Shown here one piece after another: positions 44,221 to 55,346 of a stretch of DNA of 64,000 bases. The DNA comes from Trissonchulus latispiculum (Eukaryota; Nematoda; Enoplea; Enoplida; Ironidae), in the NCBI GenBank assembly GCA_030248195.1, contig JASAND010005314.1:30366-94365 (forward strand), read 5' to 3'. The number at the start of each line of letters is the position of its first letter. Positions within the stretch are counted from its first letter, which is position 1. The position numbers were made by a program, and so were the translations under genes. Under the pieces are notes generated by a model. The model saw nothing but the letters and a program-made list of their open reading frames with translations, was not told the origin of the DNA and did no database searches.

Positions 44221-44561
44221 GGTGGAACCCATCCCACGTCACGTGTGTAGCCAATGACCTATCTCCCCTGTTCGGACGCTCAAGGAAGGGTTATAGCCGA
44301 GCCATGATTTCCGTGGCTTCGCCACTGCCGGGCATGCAAGGATAAGGTGTTTACCTCGTGTTGTAGTTCGTACAAAGGAGCAATCAGCAATCCTTTAGCG
44401 ATAGCTCGGATCTCTACCACAATAAGATTGAGCAACTTCCAAAAAAGTTGCTTGATGTGCTAATTGGAAATTCAAATTGGTATAGTGAGATGTTTTTGTG
44501 GCGCTGGTCCTGATTTCAGATGGTTAGTGGGAAGTGAGAATCAGCACAAGTTAATTACTTT

Positions 44562-44795
44562 TTGATATGCAGATTCTATTTGCCAGCAAAGTCAAAGCTT
44601 GAATATATTCATCTACGCTCTGAAACTAAGGCACAGCACGCCTACCTGCCTGCGATCTATGGTTTTCCAAAAACTTTATTGCATTTTAAAAGGAGAGTAA
44701 ATTGTCCAGATTTTTTGCGGACTGAATTAAAGGTTTTTCGTGAAATGGTTACAGCATACGATAACCTCGGTCACATAGCTGGGGACTCTTTTTAA
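44562..44795 (+). other. Possible exon or element relic
   Basis: A 77-codon frame preceded by a TTTTTGATATGCAG acceptor-like sequence near 44570, with even amino-acid usage (it contains CPDFLRTELKVFREMVTAYD). It lies just before the dispersed repeat at 44811 and could be part of that element. No family recognised and no partner exons found. Confidence 0.3.
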
Positions 44796-44810
44796 TTATA
44801 TATTGTAAAA

Positions 44811-45210
44811 TCCCCTATAGTTTTAAAGAAATTAACTGAAATGTTTGCGCAACCTAGATTTGCCTACTTTTCACTACTTTGGCAAGCGACCACTTATATC
44901 ACGATATATATCACCATATATCACGATAAAAAAAGTTAGAAAGTTGCTTTAGAAAGCTAAACTCTACAGAACAATGAGATAATTCAATCGAGTACAATTG
45001 CTGCCAAACGGTCTCAAATTTGCAAACATTGCCCTGAACGCAGATGTGGAGTTTTGAAGCGGGATTGGGTGGAGGGTATTAGAACTCTACAAGAATTTAT
45101 TTTGGAAAGTTTCATCAAATTTTATATTGATTTGCGCCGTCAACCAACGATACGCGCCCGAAAGGTATCATCCACCTTAAGTACGGCAGTGCATTCTCTC
45201 CAATTTGGTG
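44811..45210 (+). repeat. Dispersed repeat with degenerate coding relic, copy 2
   Basis: Plus-strand counterpart of the minus-strand copy at 4071-4810. It shares GTTAGAAAG, the CCCTGAACG...GTTTTGAAGCG block, GAAAGTTTCATCAAATTTTAT and CCGTCAACCAA with that copy, but the shared reading frame here has a stop after the GVEF-equivalent position. It ends near the 3' end of the M28 peptidase gene on the other strand. Confidence 0.6.
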
Positions 45211-45255
45211 CATGAGGTGGCCGTTAATTATATAAATTCATAGTATTTCTGTCTA

Positions 45256-45261
45256 TTTATT
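45256..45261 (-). promoter_or_regulatory. Candidate polyadenylation signal of the M28 gene
   Basis: AATAAA on the minus strand, about 140 bp beyond the stop codon of the M28 peptidase gene. Confidence 0.45.
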
Positions 45262-45399
45262 AATAAGTGCTGTTTCCAAGTTAATATATGTGAGAAATTT
45301 TGGCTTGCTATGATCAATGAGCCTGAATACTCAAGGCAGACTTTACTTCGAGTGACAGAGTTATGAGAACTACGACGACAGCGAATGTAAAATATTTAC

Positions 45400-47989
45400 T
45401 TAATTTTTGAGTGCAACAAATTCACTAACAAAGGAGGTATTTAAGGTCTGAACAAGAGCGGCTGTAATTACTGCTAAGTGCTCCAGATTTTCTTCTGTTA
45501 GAAAGCTGGAGTCATCACAGTGATAGTGATAACAGCTCTTCATTCGTCCTCGAAAATAGGCTAAAAAGGTAGAGTATTAAGCTGATGCACAATTGACAAC
45601 AGGGATAACCATTGATCTTTGAATGAAAGAGTTAACTAAACTAGGTAGGTTTAACTAAAATCCAATCCTTGAGAGTAAATAGAAACGAAGCTCAACCGCA
45701 TGAACAGGTTAACTTTTCATTTTTTCATTCTCCGCTTTTAATTTGGCACATTGGACTGTCGTAAAAAGAAGCCGTGTGTAGGGGAATATATTAATATTAT
45801 TAATTATTAATATATTATTATAAATATATTAATATATTAATATATTATTATTAATATATTAATTAATATTAAGGAATATATTAAAGCCGTGTGTGGATGA
45901 AGATAACAAGCGATCACATATTAATACATGCGTTTACATATTCACTCCATCTACTAACCTTTTGTTAACTAAATGAGCTAAACTTAAGTACACCTACCGG
46001 TATCCGTTAGTAGGACGGCATTAATTAGCGGCAAGTTTTCGTTTCGTTGCCAAAAGCTTAGGTGATCACTTATTGGCAATTCTAGATGTCTATATGTACT
46101 GTCCACTAAATTCGATTGATATGATCCTAATTCCATCTGTTCGAGCCACGGCTGCAGATTCGATTTGGGCGAAATCGAATTGAATGATCTGGAAAAGGTT
46201 GAACTCAACCAGGCGTCCTGGGCTCGACCAAGAAGAAGGGCAAAATCGCCTCGATTGGATCTGGTTGCCACTGATGACCGAAATTTTGGAAATTCCTGAA
46301 AAACATCAACGGATTGAGGGAAATTAGAATTTTTACATCAGCTAATATTTTGATTATGAGGATAAAATAATAACAGGTTGATTTTAGAAATAGAAATGTT
46401 ATTTAGTTTGGCCTTTTCATAATACTAGCATATTATAGCATTCTAGCACTTCTAGCATTTGCATATTATAGCTCCAGAAAGATTGTAGCGATCATGCTTC
46501 TGTGACCCAATTGAAGACTTACTAGAACAAGAAGTTGGAGGTTCAAATCTGGCAGGAGCTAGAATTTTCTGGGCTGCCGTGGCGTAAGATACATTTTAAC
46601 TTATTTCCTTAGTTTTTCATTCGTTCTGTTAGATATTCACTTACTTGTCCTAAATTTGTTGGAATGTACTGAGCAAATTTTGATCCATTATAATTCATTA
46701 TTGTGTCTAGGATAATAGCTCCCACCAAATGGCCGGAACAGTTTTTCAGATATTCCGCCAACCAAACATTGACGAAATTGTTGCTACCAAATAATCCCTA
46801 AAACACCTTCAAAGACATGGACGAAGATGAAAGTTTTAGAGGTCCACGGTAGTTCAGATGAAGTCTAATATTTGTTCAAACTGAAACTTGCACTGAAATG
46901 TGCAAATATCGTAGTGTTTACAAAAAGCTAGCGAATTGAAATAGTAGGATCGTACGATTTCTTCGAAATCGAAGGCAACAAAGAGGATAGTGTTCTCAAC
47001 CTTCTGGGAGCTGAGAATCCATGCTGACTCCAAAAGAGCTGACAGACCGCTTCCATTATCGACAGTTCCTGAAACAGTTGTTTACGAATATTACAAGCAT
47101 TTCGCTTATCGCTGATCCCAAACGTAAATCGCGAAAGTAAATCCCAAAGCAAAATTTTAACTTGTTTGCACCGCAGACCACAACAAATATCAAAGTTTCA
47201 AATAAAACGCAAGAAATTAAATGAAGCTAAATTGAAATTAAAATATAATTTTAGTAAACATTTAAATAAAACTAAGCACAAAAACTAAATCTAAGGCTTA
47301 AACTCTTTTACGTACTACATTCTACATGTTAACTATTGCTGCCTAGAAGAAAGTCATGTATATATATAGTACATAATTTAGCAATTTGTACAAAGTGTTG
47401 ACTATTAAATTTGTGTTACCTGGGGATTCGCAAACGGTATCAAAATGAGCCCCAACTATCAAAATGACATTTTCTGCTGATCGGCTGCTGCCAGGAAGTA
47501 ATCCGATCAAATTAATTCCGCGTTCCTGAAATTGCAAATATTGATTGCAAATAAATATGGATTGCAAGAAAGCGCTTGATTGCCAGCCAAACTCTTATCG
47601 CTGAAATACTCTTGGTTACTCTTACACCATTAATGTAACCGGAGTTCTGCTTGTAAGTTATTCAAATATAGAAATAGGCTAAATTGAATACAGACATTAT
47701 TAATTGTAAATAGAATAAATAGTCCCCCTAGCTCAATCTGTTATAAGATCAGAAATGCCTAACTTACGCCATTGTAGCTAAGGAGATGTTGATTGTACAC
47801 TTGCAAGCCAAGATTGTGAAACGTTACATTTATATAGCTGATAATTGACTGCTTTTGGGACCACGTACATCGCGGTTCTACGGTATAATTTTCGAGAAAT
47901 GCACGCAAACGGTGAACGCTGACTGCAAGAACTTTTGCCTTCAACAAGATTACACCTACTACAGCAAACACGCCAAACATTAGCTTCAT
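45400..47989 (-). CDS. Secreted M28-family zinc metallopeptidase
   Basis: Six minus-strand exons with GT/AG borders and matching phases: 47989-47768, 47525-47420, 47068-46956, 46797-46645, 46295-45998, 45560-45400 (stop at 45402-45400), giving 350 residues. A signal peptide (LMFGVFAVVGVILL) precedes the catalytic domain. The co-catalytic zinc ligands of M28 are all visible: GAHFDTV, VDNGSG, FEEIG (general base plus ligand), ILDTI and ISDHLSFW. The end YHYHCDDSSFLTEENLEHL is typical of the family C-terminus. M28 enzymes are aminopeptidases, carboxypeptidases and related hydrolases; the substrate cannot be read from the sequence. No transmembrane segment beyond the signal is seen, so extracellular or lysosomal action is likely. 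Length is normal for a single-domain member. Introns are short, with no element inside except an AT repeat in the last one. Confidence 0.9.
45785..45895. repeat. AT-rich simple repeat in the last M28 intron
   Basis: TTAATATATTA units over about 100 bp, flanked by a short direct repeat (AAGCCGTGTGT on both sides), suggesting a local duplication around a simple-sequence expansion. Confidence 0.8.
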
Positions 47990-48179
47990 TGAATTTTATT
48001 TACTGAAACTTCAACTTTTTGAGTGCTTGTTTCATGTAAAGTAGCTGAAGAAAGAAACATTACAATTTTTATTTAAGTCACGCTTAAAGAAATTATAGAA
48101 GCTTGATGTCAAGTAGTGTAGCTATTAAGTAAAGGTTTGAAATTCGAATAAAAGGATGGCTACAAAAATATTCGGAGAC

Positions 48180-49070
48180 CTAAGATCGTCGTCGTCGTCG
48201 AATTAGGTGGCAGATCAGGATCTACTCCTATACTCGGGGAATAGAACCCTTGCTTCACCTCATCAGCCATATCTAGTATGACTCTCGCTATGTTGCCTGG
48301 ATGCACTCCACACAGTGGGAGGCTGGAGGGGACCCATCGTGGCCTTTCGGCTCCGGGCTGTCTACCTCCATTAACTGCTCATGCGCGTGGCAGACGAGCA
48401 CAGCGCCTTTCGGCGCTCCAGGGCCGCGTTGCAAAAGATTCTCCTAAGCCTAGGAGCGCTCCTAAGTTCAGCTTAGGTGCTCACTTAGGAGAATCGGGTT
48501 TCAAAGGATTCTCCTAGGCTAGGAGTGCTATCCACCACTCCTAACTTTTCTCCTAAGTTGGCTAAGTTTAGGAGCAGCGCCAGCTAAACTTAGGAGAAAT
48601 CTTTTGAAACGGGATCAGGAGGTCTCCTAGGTAACTTCCTCCTAGGAGGGCACTTAGGAGAATCTTTTGCAACGCGGCCCAGGTCTCTAGCGCAGATGAG
48701 GGGGATCAGGAAGCAAGCCACGGGAAATGAGACCAATTAGAGTACTTGACTCAGTTGCACCCAGCACCCCTTCGCAGAGGGTAGGTGGGTCACGTTGCAA
48801 GGGTACTGGTTGATCCCAGGGATGGGGGTGCCTTTCCACCGGGACTCCGCGCCCTACTCTTGACGATAAGTGGAATAAGGGTTCTTTAGCGTGCACATCC
48901 CCCAGCAAGACAGTACACGGGCCCACCAATTTAACGCCTCATCCGACCGGCGGAGCTGTAGCCTAAGTTTCTTGCTCAAGGAAACAGTGCAACTTCATTA
49001 CGGCTAAGGTGGGAATCGAACCTCGGACCTGAGACCTAAGATCAAGATCACCACGATAACCACCTATGTC
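48180..49070 (-). repeat. tRNA-derived SINE-like repeat, interrupted by a palindromic MITE
   Basis: On the minus strand the head near 49065-49005 contains GAGGTTCGATTCCCACC, a good box B, after a tRNA-like region. The body then holds GGGGGATGTGCACGCTAAAG and TACCCTTGCAACGTGACCC. At the far end, 48200-48186, lies a short GAC trinucleotide run that may be the SINE tail. A 256-bp palindrome (48423-48678) splits the body. Length without the insert is about 630 bp, long for a SINE, so part may be a different repeat. Confidence 0.55.
48423..48678. mobile_element. 256-bp palindromic MITE rich in CTCCTAAG
   Basis: Terminal inverted repeats GCCGCGTTGCAAAAGATTCT and onward are perfect for about 26 bp. 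CCAGG flanks both sides (48418-48422, 48679-48683), a plausible 5-bp target duplication. Inside, CTCCTAAG/CTTAGGAG occurs about ten times in both orientations, so the DNA can fold in several alternative ways. No coding. Confidence 0.8.
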
Positions 49071-49269
49071 AAAACCAAATTGAAAGTTAGGTCAGATGTT
49101 CATGCCTGCCGACTCCGTTGGTGGCATAGAAAATTGCCAAGGGGATGTGCATTAAACAAAGCGGACGTCCAATTTTGGCTATCAAAATAGATAAATTGAA
49201 CCAGGTAGGTAGGTGATGTTTTACAGGTGGCTTTCAAGTGAGTGGTTTAGGTTTGGCTACTGAAATAAG

Positions 49270-49447
<178 letters not shown>

Positions 49448-50249
49448 CGTATAACTTTATTAAATAAATTCATTGATAAATAATACTTGATATTGATAAA
49501 TAAATTTATAATAAATGCGTTAACTTTATAGCACAGATGCAGTAGGTACCTATACTTTAAAGTACCTATACTTTAATTCAACATAACGTAGTTAAATATT
49601 AGGCATGGTATCCGATATCCAGTTAAATCCGGAAAAACCGGATAAAACTGGATTTTTGTCTTTTTCAGTTTACCCCCCCCCCCGGCTCAAAGATTTTGAA
49701 ACCTGTCCAGTCGCGTTATTACTTTGTATGGAATGTTTTCGAGAGATTAGAATTCCCGGCACGTGTTGTTTGGAACTGAAAACTATTAGAATCCTACAAC
49801 TTTGCTGTCTTTGGACCTTTTTGCGGAAGAGTTAAGCCGAGTTAAACGAGTTGAACTTTGTCATTTTAGTTAAAGATTTAAAAGGGAAAAGTGAACCTCT
49901 TTAACTCTATTTTACTCTACTTTACTCTTTCGTGAAAATGTCTTTATAGTAGCTTGTCCATTGTTATATAAAATCATGTCGTCTAATTTTGTCGTATAGT
50001 CGCATATAAGTTTGTTTGGTTCGTCGTATAATTTCAATACGGTGCAAATGATTTTTGGGAGACTTATCGTTTTTGAGAACAGAAAATTTATGTCGTGGTA
50101 TACACACATTTTCTGATCCCAATTCTGAAGCAAGTTCGGAAATTGCATTCTCAAGACAACTAATCAGGTAAAATAAAACGTAACAAATTTCCCAGATATT
50201 AGAATTTTCAAAAATCAGTCTTTTTTAAAATAAGCATTTGTAATGAAGT

Positions 50250-50945
50250 GGGTAGGATCGGGGTTCCAAAATCCGCAACAGTCTATCACGACTGACTCTG
50301 GGTATCAACCACTTCGAGTACACGGAAGGTCGACTCGTTTATCGGTGAGGATAAACTTAAGGCCAGTTCACACTAGGCAACTTTGGAGCAACTTCGTTGC
50401 CGCAACTTAAGTTGCCACAAGAAAAAGTTGCAGCAACTTGCATAACCTGTTCATTCAATTAGTTGAAGCAACAGCCTATCAACTGCAGGAATTCGTGCGC
50501 GCCTATTTTAATAATTTGAATCGACCAATCAACGCGCTAGTTGCCGCTAGAAATCGCCCCAAACCCGATCGCGGCAACTTGGTTGCGGCAACTTTTTTCT
50601 CAGTTGCCACTACATTCACACTGGGCAACTTTGGAGCAACTTGGTTGAAGCAACCAAGTTGCTTCAACTATTAGTTGCCCCAAAGTTGCCTAGTGTGAAC
50701 TGGCCTTTAGGCACAGGATCTTCGGAAGGTGATTTGTCCAAAACCAAAGATTCCTTGCGGTCAACCTGGATTGGGGTCTAGGCGTGAGTTCGTTTGAAGA
50801 GGGCAGGGATCCAAGGGTTGAGTTAGCAAGCGGGGTCGACACTTGCCGTTTCTGGATGGATGAATCAGGTCTTTATCAAAGAGCACTGATTGAGAATCTT
50901 GATTGCCAAATCAAGATTCTAGAATGATGATGATGATGATGATGT
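50250..50945 (+). repeat. Short interspersed repeat ending in (ATG)n, interrupted by a MITE
   Basis: Outside the 347-bp MITE, the sequence continues on both sides as one repeat-like body. It ends in a 12-bp hairpin (AGAATCTTGATT, three bases, complement, at about 50893-50920) followed by a run of seven GAT/ATG triplets to 50943. A hairpin plus simple triplet tail suggests a SINE or other non-autonomous element, but no tRNA head was recognised. Confidence 0.45.
50360..50706. mobile_element. PIF/Harbinger-type MITE
   Basis: Terminal inverted repeats AGGCCAGTTCACACTAGGCA at the left and the exact complement at the right, flanked by TTA on both sides (50357-50359 and 50707-50709). A 3-bp TWA duplication is the PIF/Harbinger signature. 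The interior consists of multiple GCAACTT/AAGTTGC motifs in both orientations, making it strongly self-complementary. No transposase. Confidence 0.85.
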
Positions 50946-51511
50946 CTTTGTCGGGTCCAAGGGTTCAATTTATTCACTTACTTGTGCTGGGGCTGTGAAT
51001 CCAAATCCTGATCTGAACCTTATGTCCTAACAAATGGATTCCGTATCAGGACACAACAATTTAATGATGATAATTATGATATTAACAGTGATAATGATAA
51101 CAACAGACTACAAAGTAAATGCTACAGTGCGTACAAGGAATAAAACAAGCTACGAGTTATAAACTATAGGCTATATGAACAATTAGACAAACAACAGCAG
51201 TTTGCCAGAGTTGCCAGTATTTGATTTACCCGAGTTACTAGTTGTTGATAGGGACAAGGTTCTGATAACTAAACTCAATCCTACAATATTCCTCTTTCTT
51301 TCCTTTCTTAATCAATTAACTAGATACTAAACCTAATTACTAAACTCTTTCGTGCAGTTCCTATGTGCTTGTGTTCGTGTTAATAGATTATAACTCGTTC
51401 TCCGTCCTCCTTACCAAGGACAATATAGTATCAATAAAGAAAGCTACTAAACAATTTAAATTAACTAGATTAAAGGGTTAGTAGTACAGCGGTTCCGGTC
51501 TGTGGGTGAGC

Positions 51512-51541
51512 CCGAAATGCTAGTAACAATAGCACTTTCGG
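51512..51541. other. Hairpin with GTAACAA loop (site 1)
   Basis: Stem CCGAAA/TTTCGG outside and TGCTA/TAGCA inside (one bulged C) closes the loop GTAACAA at 51523-51529. Confidence 0.7.
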
Positions 51542-51701
51542 ATGCTATACGGTCGCCAAGGGTCAAACGCAAGGGGGGTCCGGTTTGGAGTTTCCTGGTC
51601 CGTTTATGGGGTTAGTACAAGTTAAGTTTAATTTTAATCTCTTCGTTAAGTCTTCTACCACGGTCTAGTTAGAAATCACTGGGCGGCTTAGGCCAGAGAC
51701 A

Positions 51702-51718
51702 GGGGGGTAACAACCCCC
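51702..51718. other. Hairpin with GTAACAA loop (site 2)
   Basis: Five G, the loop GTAACAA at 51707-51713, then five C: same loop as site 1 on a completely different stem. Confidence 0.7.
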
Positions 51719-52555
51719 AAGTTAAGAGTGAAAGACAGAATATTTGAACCCATAATTTTGAGTAGAATAAAGAATAAAGTTCAGATTGATGCGAATAGAG
51801 TTCTGATTTACAACGTCACTAACAAAAGTCGACAATTGGTTTTTAGGTCCCACTGATTGACTTCGGTGCTGAACTTGGAATCGTCTCCGCCCTAGATACT
51901 AAATCTAGACCATACAGGTTCCAATGTACCTTAACTGACTAGTTCCACTCTGACAAGAAGTTCTGTTTAATTCCAACTGACAGGTCCTCTTCGGGACAAT
52001 GATCACCACTAATATCGCTGTCTGAATGAACGCAAAGAATAAGATTCCAAAGGGCTGCTCGTCTGACTATGATCCAGGCAGGACTGATTCTCTTTCTCTG
52101 CACCTGAATCAAATGGGTTAAAACCCATTAGTACAAGTTATAGGTGCGGCATTCGAACCCAACAACCATTACTCACATTTTGGCTTTCTAAACTTAAAAT
52201 ACACTTGCGAAAGTCACATTTGTTGTGAAAGTTCACGATTCAAGCGGATCAACACAAGTTCTGAATGATTTGAGTAAGATCGTTATACTTAAAATTGGTT
52301 TTAAGCAAAACGTTAGTTTTTAGGGCAATTTCTTGCGTTCTTGTGCAAGAAATTGTGCTTTCAATGTGAAACTGTGATTTCAACATGATTTCTCTTTGTA
52401 CAGTCTGCTTCTGCACGATTAAAACCTATTACTCGAATTCGATACACTTTTGGGTCCTTCAACAGCAGATAGATACCCATTTACTCGGCTAACACGAGAA
52501 ACATTAAATTTGTTAAGGTGATCAAATTTAGCACCTTTGTTTTCCGGGTCCTAGC

Positions 52556-52817
52556 AAGGAAGGTAACAACTTCCTATCTTTGATAAGTGTTACTTAGTTA
52601 GAAAGCGATTTGCACGGGAGTTTGACGAAAACACAATACTTGAATGTAGAACTTTTAGTTTCGCGAGTTTAAGTAAGGAAGGTAACAACTTCCCGTTCTT
52701 AACAAACATTAGCGAGTTAATAAAGGAGTTAACGCACAAATTTAACGAAAACGTCATAATTTAACGTAGAACCTCTGTTCTTTACTAGGTTCTACCAAGG
52801 GAAGGTAACAACTCCCT
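52556..52817. repeat. Three 120-bp tandem units, each with a GTAACAA hairpin
   Basis: Hairpins at 52558-52574 and 52677-52693 have GGAAG/CTTCC stems; that at 52799-52816 has GGGA-A-G/CTCCC with one bulge. Spacing is 119 and 122 bp. Between them, GACGAAAAC or AACGAAAAC and CGTAGAAC recur, showing ancestral tandem duplication, with the third stem changed on both strands. Confidence 0.75.
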
Positions 52818-53344
52818 ATTTTATGAGTATTAAATATTGAAAGCTAGATAAATTCACAAAACTGGTGATTTTAGCCTTTATTAGAAGATGGTTCTGGTGC
52901 CCTATCCATAATACCTACGTAACTAACAGTTGATTTGCTTATTTCAGGTATATTATCAATTATTGCCTATCATTAGTTAAAATTGTCAGGATGTTGAAAC
53001 CGATTATTGCCATTTGTGGATAATTAACATGGATAAACTTCATATTGATTGTAAAATGAGCAAGGTTGATTTTTCAACCTTGCTAACCTTTACGTAACGC
53101 GATTTGATTAATTTTGCCTTTGAGTGTGAACACCGACATGAAATGGTGTTAGGCCGCGGTTGCGGTCATTATTAGGAGCGAAACATACATCAGACACGGC
53201 TAATTCAACTAAGAATGACAATAACGGCGTATTCTGACATTAGAAACAAAGATACAGCGAACATAACTACAAACTACGTTCATTACAACTTAATTTTCAT
53301 TGATTTGTCGATGTAACCGACCAGTTGATGGATTCCTGTTCTTG

Positions 53345-53391
53345 CGATTCGTCCGCACTCTTGGCAAAGAGTGGCTTACGCGGACGAATCG
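53345..53391. other. Two-stage long hairpin
   Basis: Outer stem CGATTCGTCCGC pairs perfectly with 53380-53391; an inner stem ACTCTT/AAGAGT closes the tetraloop GGCA. It is one of the strongest structures in this region. Confidence 0.8.
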
Positions 53392-54202
53392 AGGATATCT
53401 GGATTCAGGCTGGTGGGGGCCTAATACGGAGTCCCCGTGACTCTAGGTCCTGTAGTCCTAACCTCATTTGCATATTTACTAAACTAAACCTAAACCTAAA
53501 TTTCCTGCGTACTATAGGAGTTCTAGTATAATTCTGGCACTTCATAAGAATCATGCACGCAGAGAATCATTAACCATTTAGACGGTCACTTACTCGAATA
53601 CAACTGACAATTACATTACGCGAAACATTCATACAAGGATCCTAGGTAATCTAATATTGAACTACGTAATCCTGTTTGCTAATTAAACACAATCATGCAA
53701 CATTTATGCAATACCTAAACTAATAACCACTTATACCTCACTTATGCAACGTTTAGACTAGAGTACGCTCATACTACTAGAAATGCAATCATTCATGCAA
53801 ATCACACATACGCTTCATTCCTGCTTAATATCTGAGTCTTGATCACTCCAGCGATGCTCACAACCTTCGTCGAACAGAAGGAGTTTCCGCGAGTCAACGC
53901 GCATACAGTCATGGAAACCAATACAATGCCATTCATACAATTCATGCATACACAAACACACAATTCCTTAGGTAAGTACCCATCTAACTAATCCTAATAA
54001 CAGACATAATTACAAAGAATCTGAATGGAACCTAACTCTAATTAATGCTGAGCGACCTATACTGCTAACTATTATTTTAAACGTACTAAATTAACTGAAT
54101 TTAAACAAGAATTTGTTATGAGTTTTAGGCAGCTAAAACTCAGTTTATAGCGCGGAATTTTGGCAATTTTGAGAACTTTGCAATTTTGAGAAAGCCGTGT
54201 GA

Positions 54203-54227
54203 GTAATGATTGCCAGGCAATCATTAC
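54203..54227. other. Near-perfect 25-bp palindrome
   Basis: GTAATGATTGCC, one A, then its exact complement. The duplex form is a palindrome; in RNA it would be a stem without room for a loop unless inner pairs open. Confidence 0.85.
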
Positions 54228-54914
54228 TAAACGAAACCATTATTACTAAACAAAACTACCAACAACGATTAATTTAATTAATGAGGAGGTCGGTCATTCC
54301 TCGTGAAATGCTTGATTATTAATTGTTTAGGAAGAACAAGAGATTATTTTGGAATTCTGTTTTAAAACTTGTTCGTGCATTTTAAATAACCTATTACTTT
54401 TAGTTACCGACCTACGACAAACAACACAAATTACAAACAGTGATTTTAAGGCTTAACAAAGCCTGGGATTAAAACAATATGGCCGGCAACTCCTGGTTGC
54501 CGGCTGTGGGGAAAATGTTTCTATTAACTAACTCAGTAATCTAGGGTCGTAGTAAAGGGACCCTCTAACTCAAACTTAGGGGTTGGGTCCCCACTTAATA
54601 ATCCCATAATCTACTTTAAACCCAAATTTTGGTCAAAAGGACCTTGGTAAAAATTGATAAAAGGTTGGTCGTGGCTTGACCAAAAATGCAAATAAAAGAT
54701 AACAAAATAATTGAATAAAATAATTGGAGGTGGAGGTCAGCAAACCTCGATATACAGAGGGTGTCGGCACGAAAAACAGAAAAAAACAGAAATGGAGACA
54801 ATTCTCAAGACCTCCATCGAACAGGAGGGGTTTACATGAGCTGTCCCTTCACTTAAAACCATAAAATAATAGCAATAAGAATAATAGAAATAAAATAAAA
54901 GTTAAACTAAAAGT

Positions 54915-55203
54915 GGCTCGAAGGCCCATTCATGCTATCATAACTAAAAATATGGCCTCAGGCCCAAAATACTGATAAAAAATGGGGCTCTTCGGCCCAA
55001 AAAATGCATATAACATATGGCCCATTGGCCTTAATAAATGTGAAAAAATATGGCCTAAAAGGCCCCAAAGTTGCATATAAAAGAATGGCCTGATGGCCTC
55101 CAAAAATACTGAAAAATTGGCCCATAGGCCTCCAAAAAATAGGGCCGCAAAGGGCCGAAAAATTGCTGGCATGGCCGGGTATAACAAACCCAAAAGGCCC
55201 CTG
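54915..55203. repeat. Array of GGCC-loop-GGCC mini-hairpins
   Basis: About ten small inverted repeats of the type GGCCT-(2-6 nt)-AGGCC or GGGCC-GCAAA-GGGCC, spaced about 24-40 bp apart and separated by A-rich linkers such as AAAAATACTGA. Stem and loop bases differ from unit to unit while pairing is kept. The minus-strand frames across it (FGLF/GPF-rich) follow from the repeat. Confidence 0.75.
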
Positions 55204-55297
55204 AAATGAAAGTAGTGTTCGTGTTGAAAAACTCAACTTCTTTTTCTCTGACCAGTGTGGGTCAGAGAAAAAGTCCCTATGCGTCCTAACCTGGGAA

Positions 55298-55346
55298 GGT
55301 GCGCTGAATTCCCTATGCAGGTAGCAACTGCACTAGGGAACGCACC
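55298..55346. other. Compound hairpin with GTAGCAA loop
   Basis: Three nested stems, GGTGCG/CGCACC, TTCCCTA/TAGGGAA and GCAG/CTGC, close the loop GTAGCAA at 55321-55327, related to the GTAACAA loops upstream. Confidence 0.75.
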
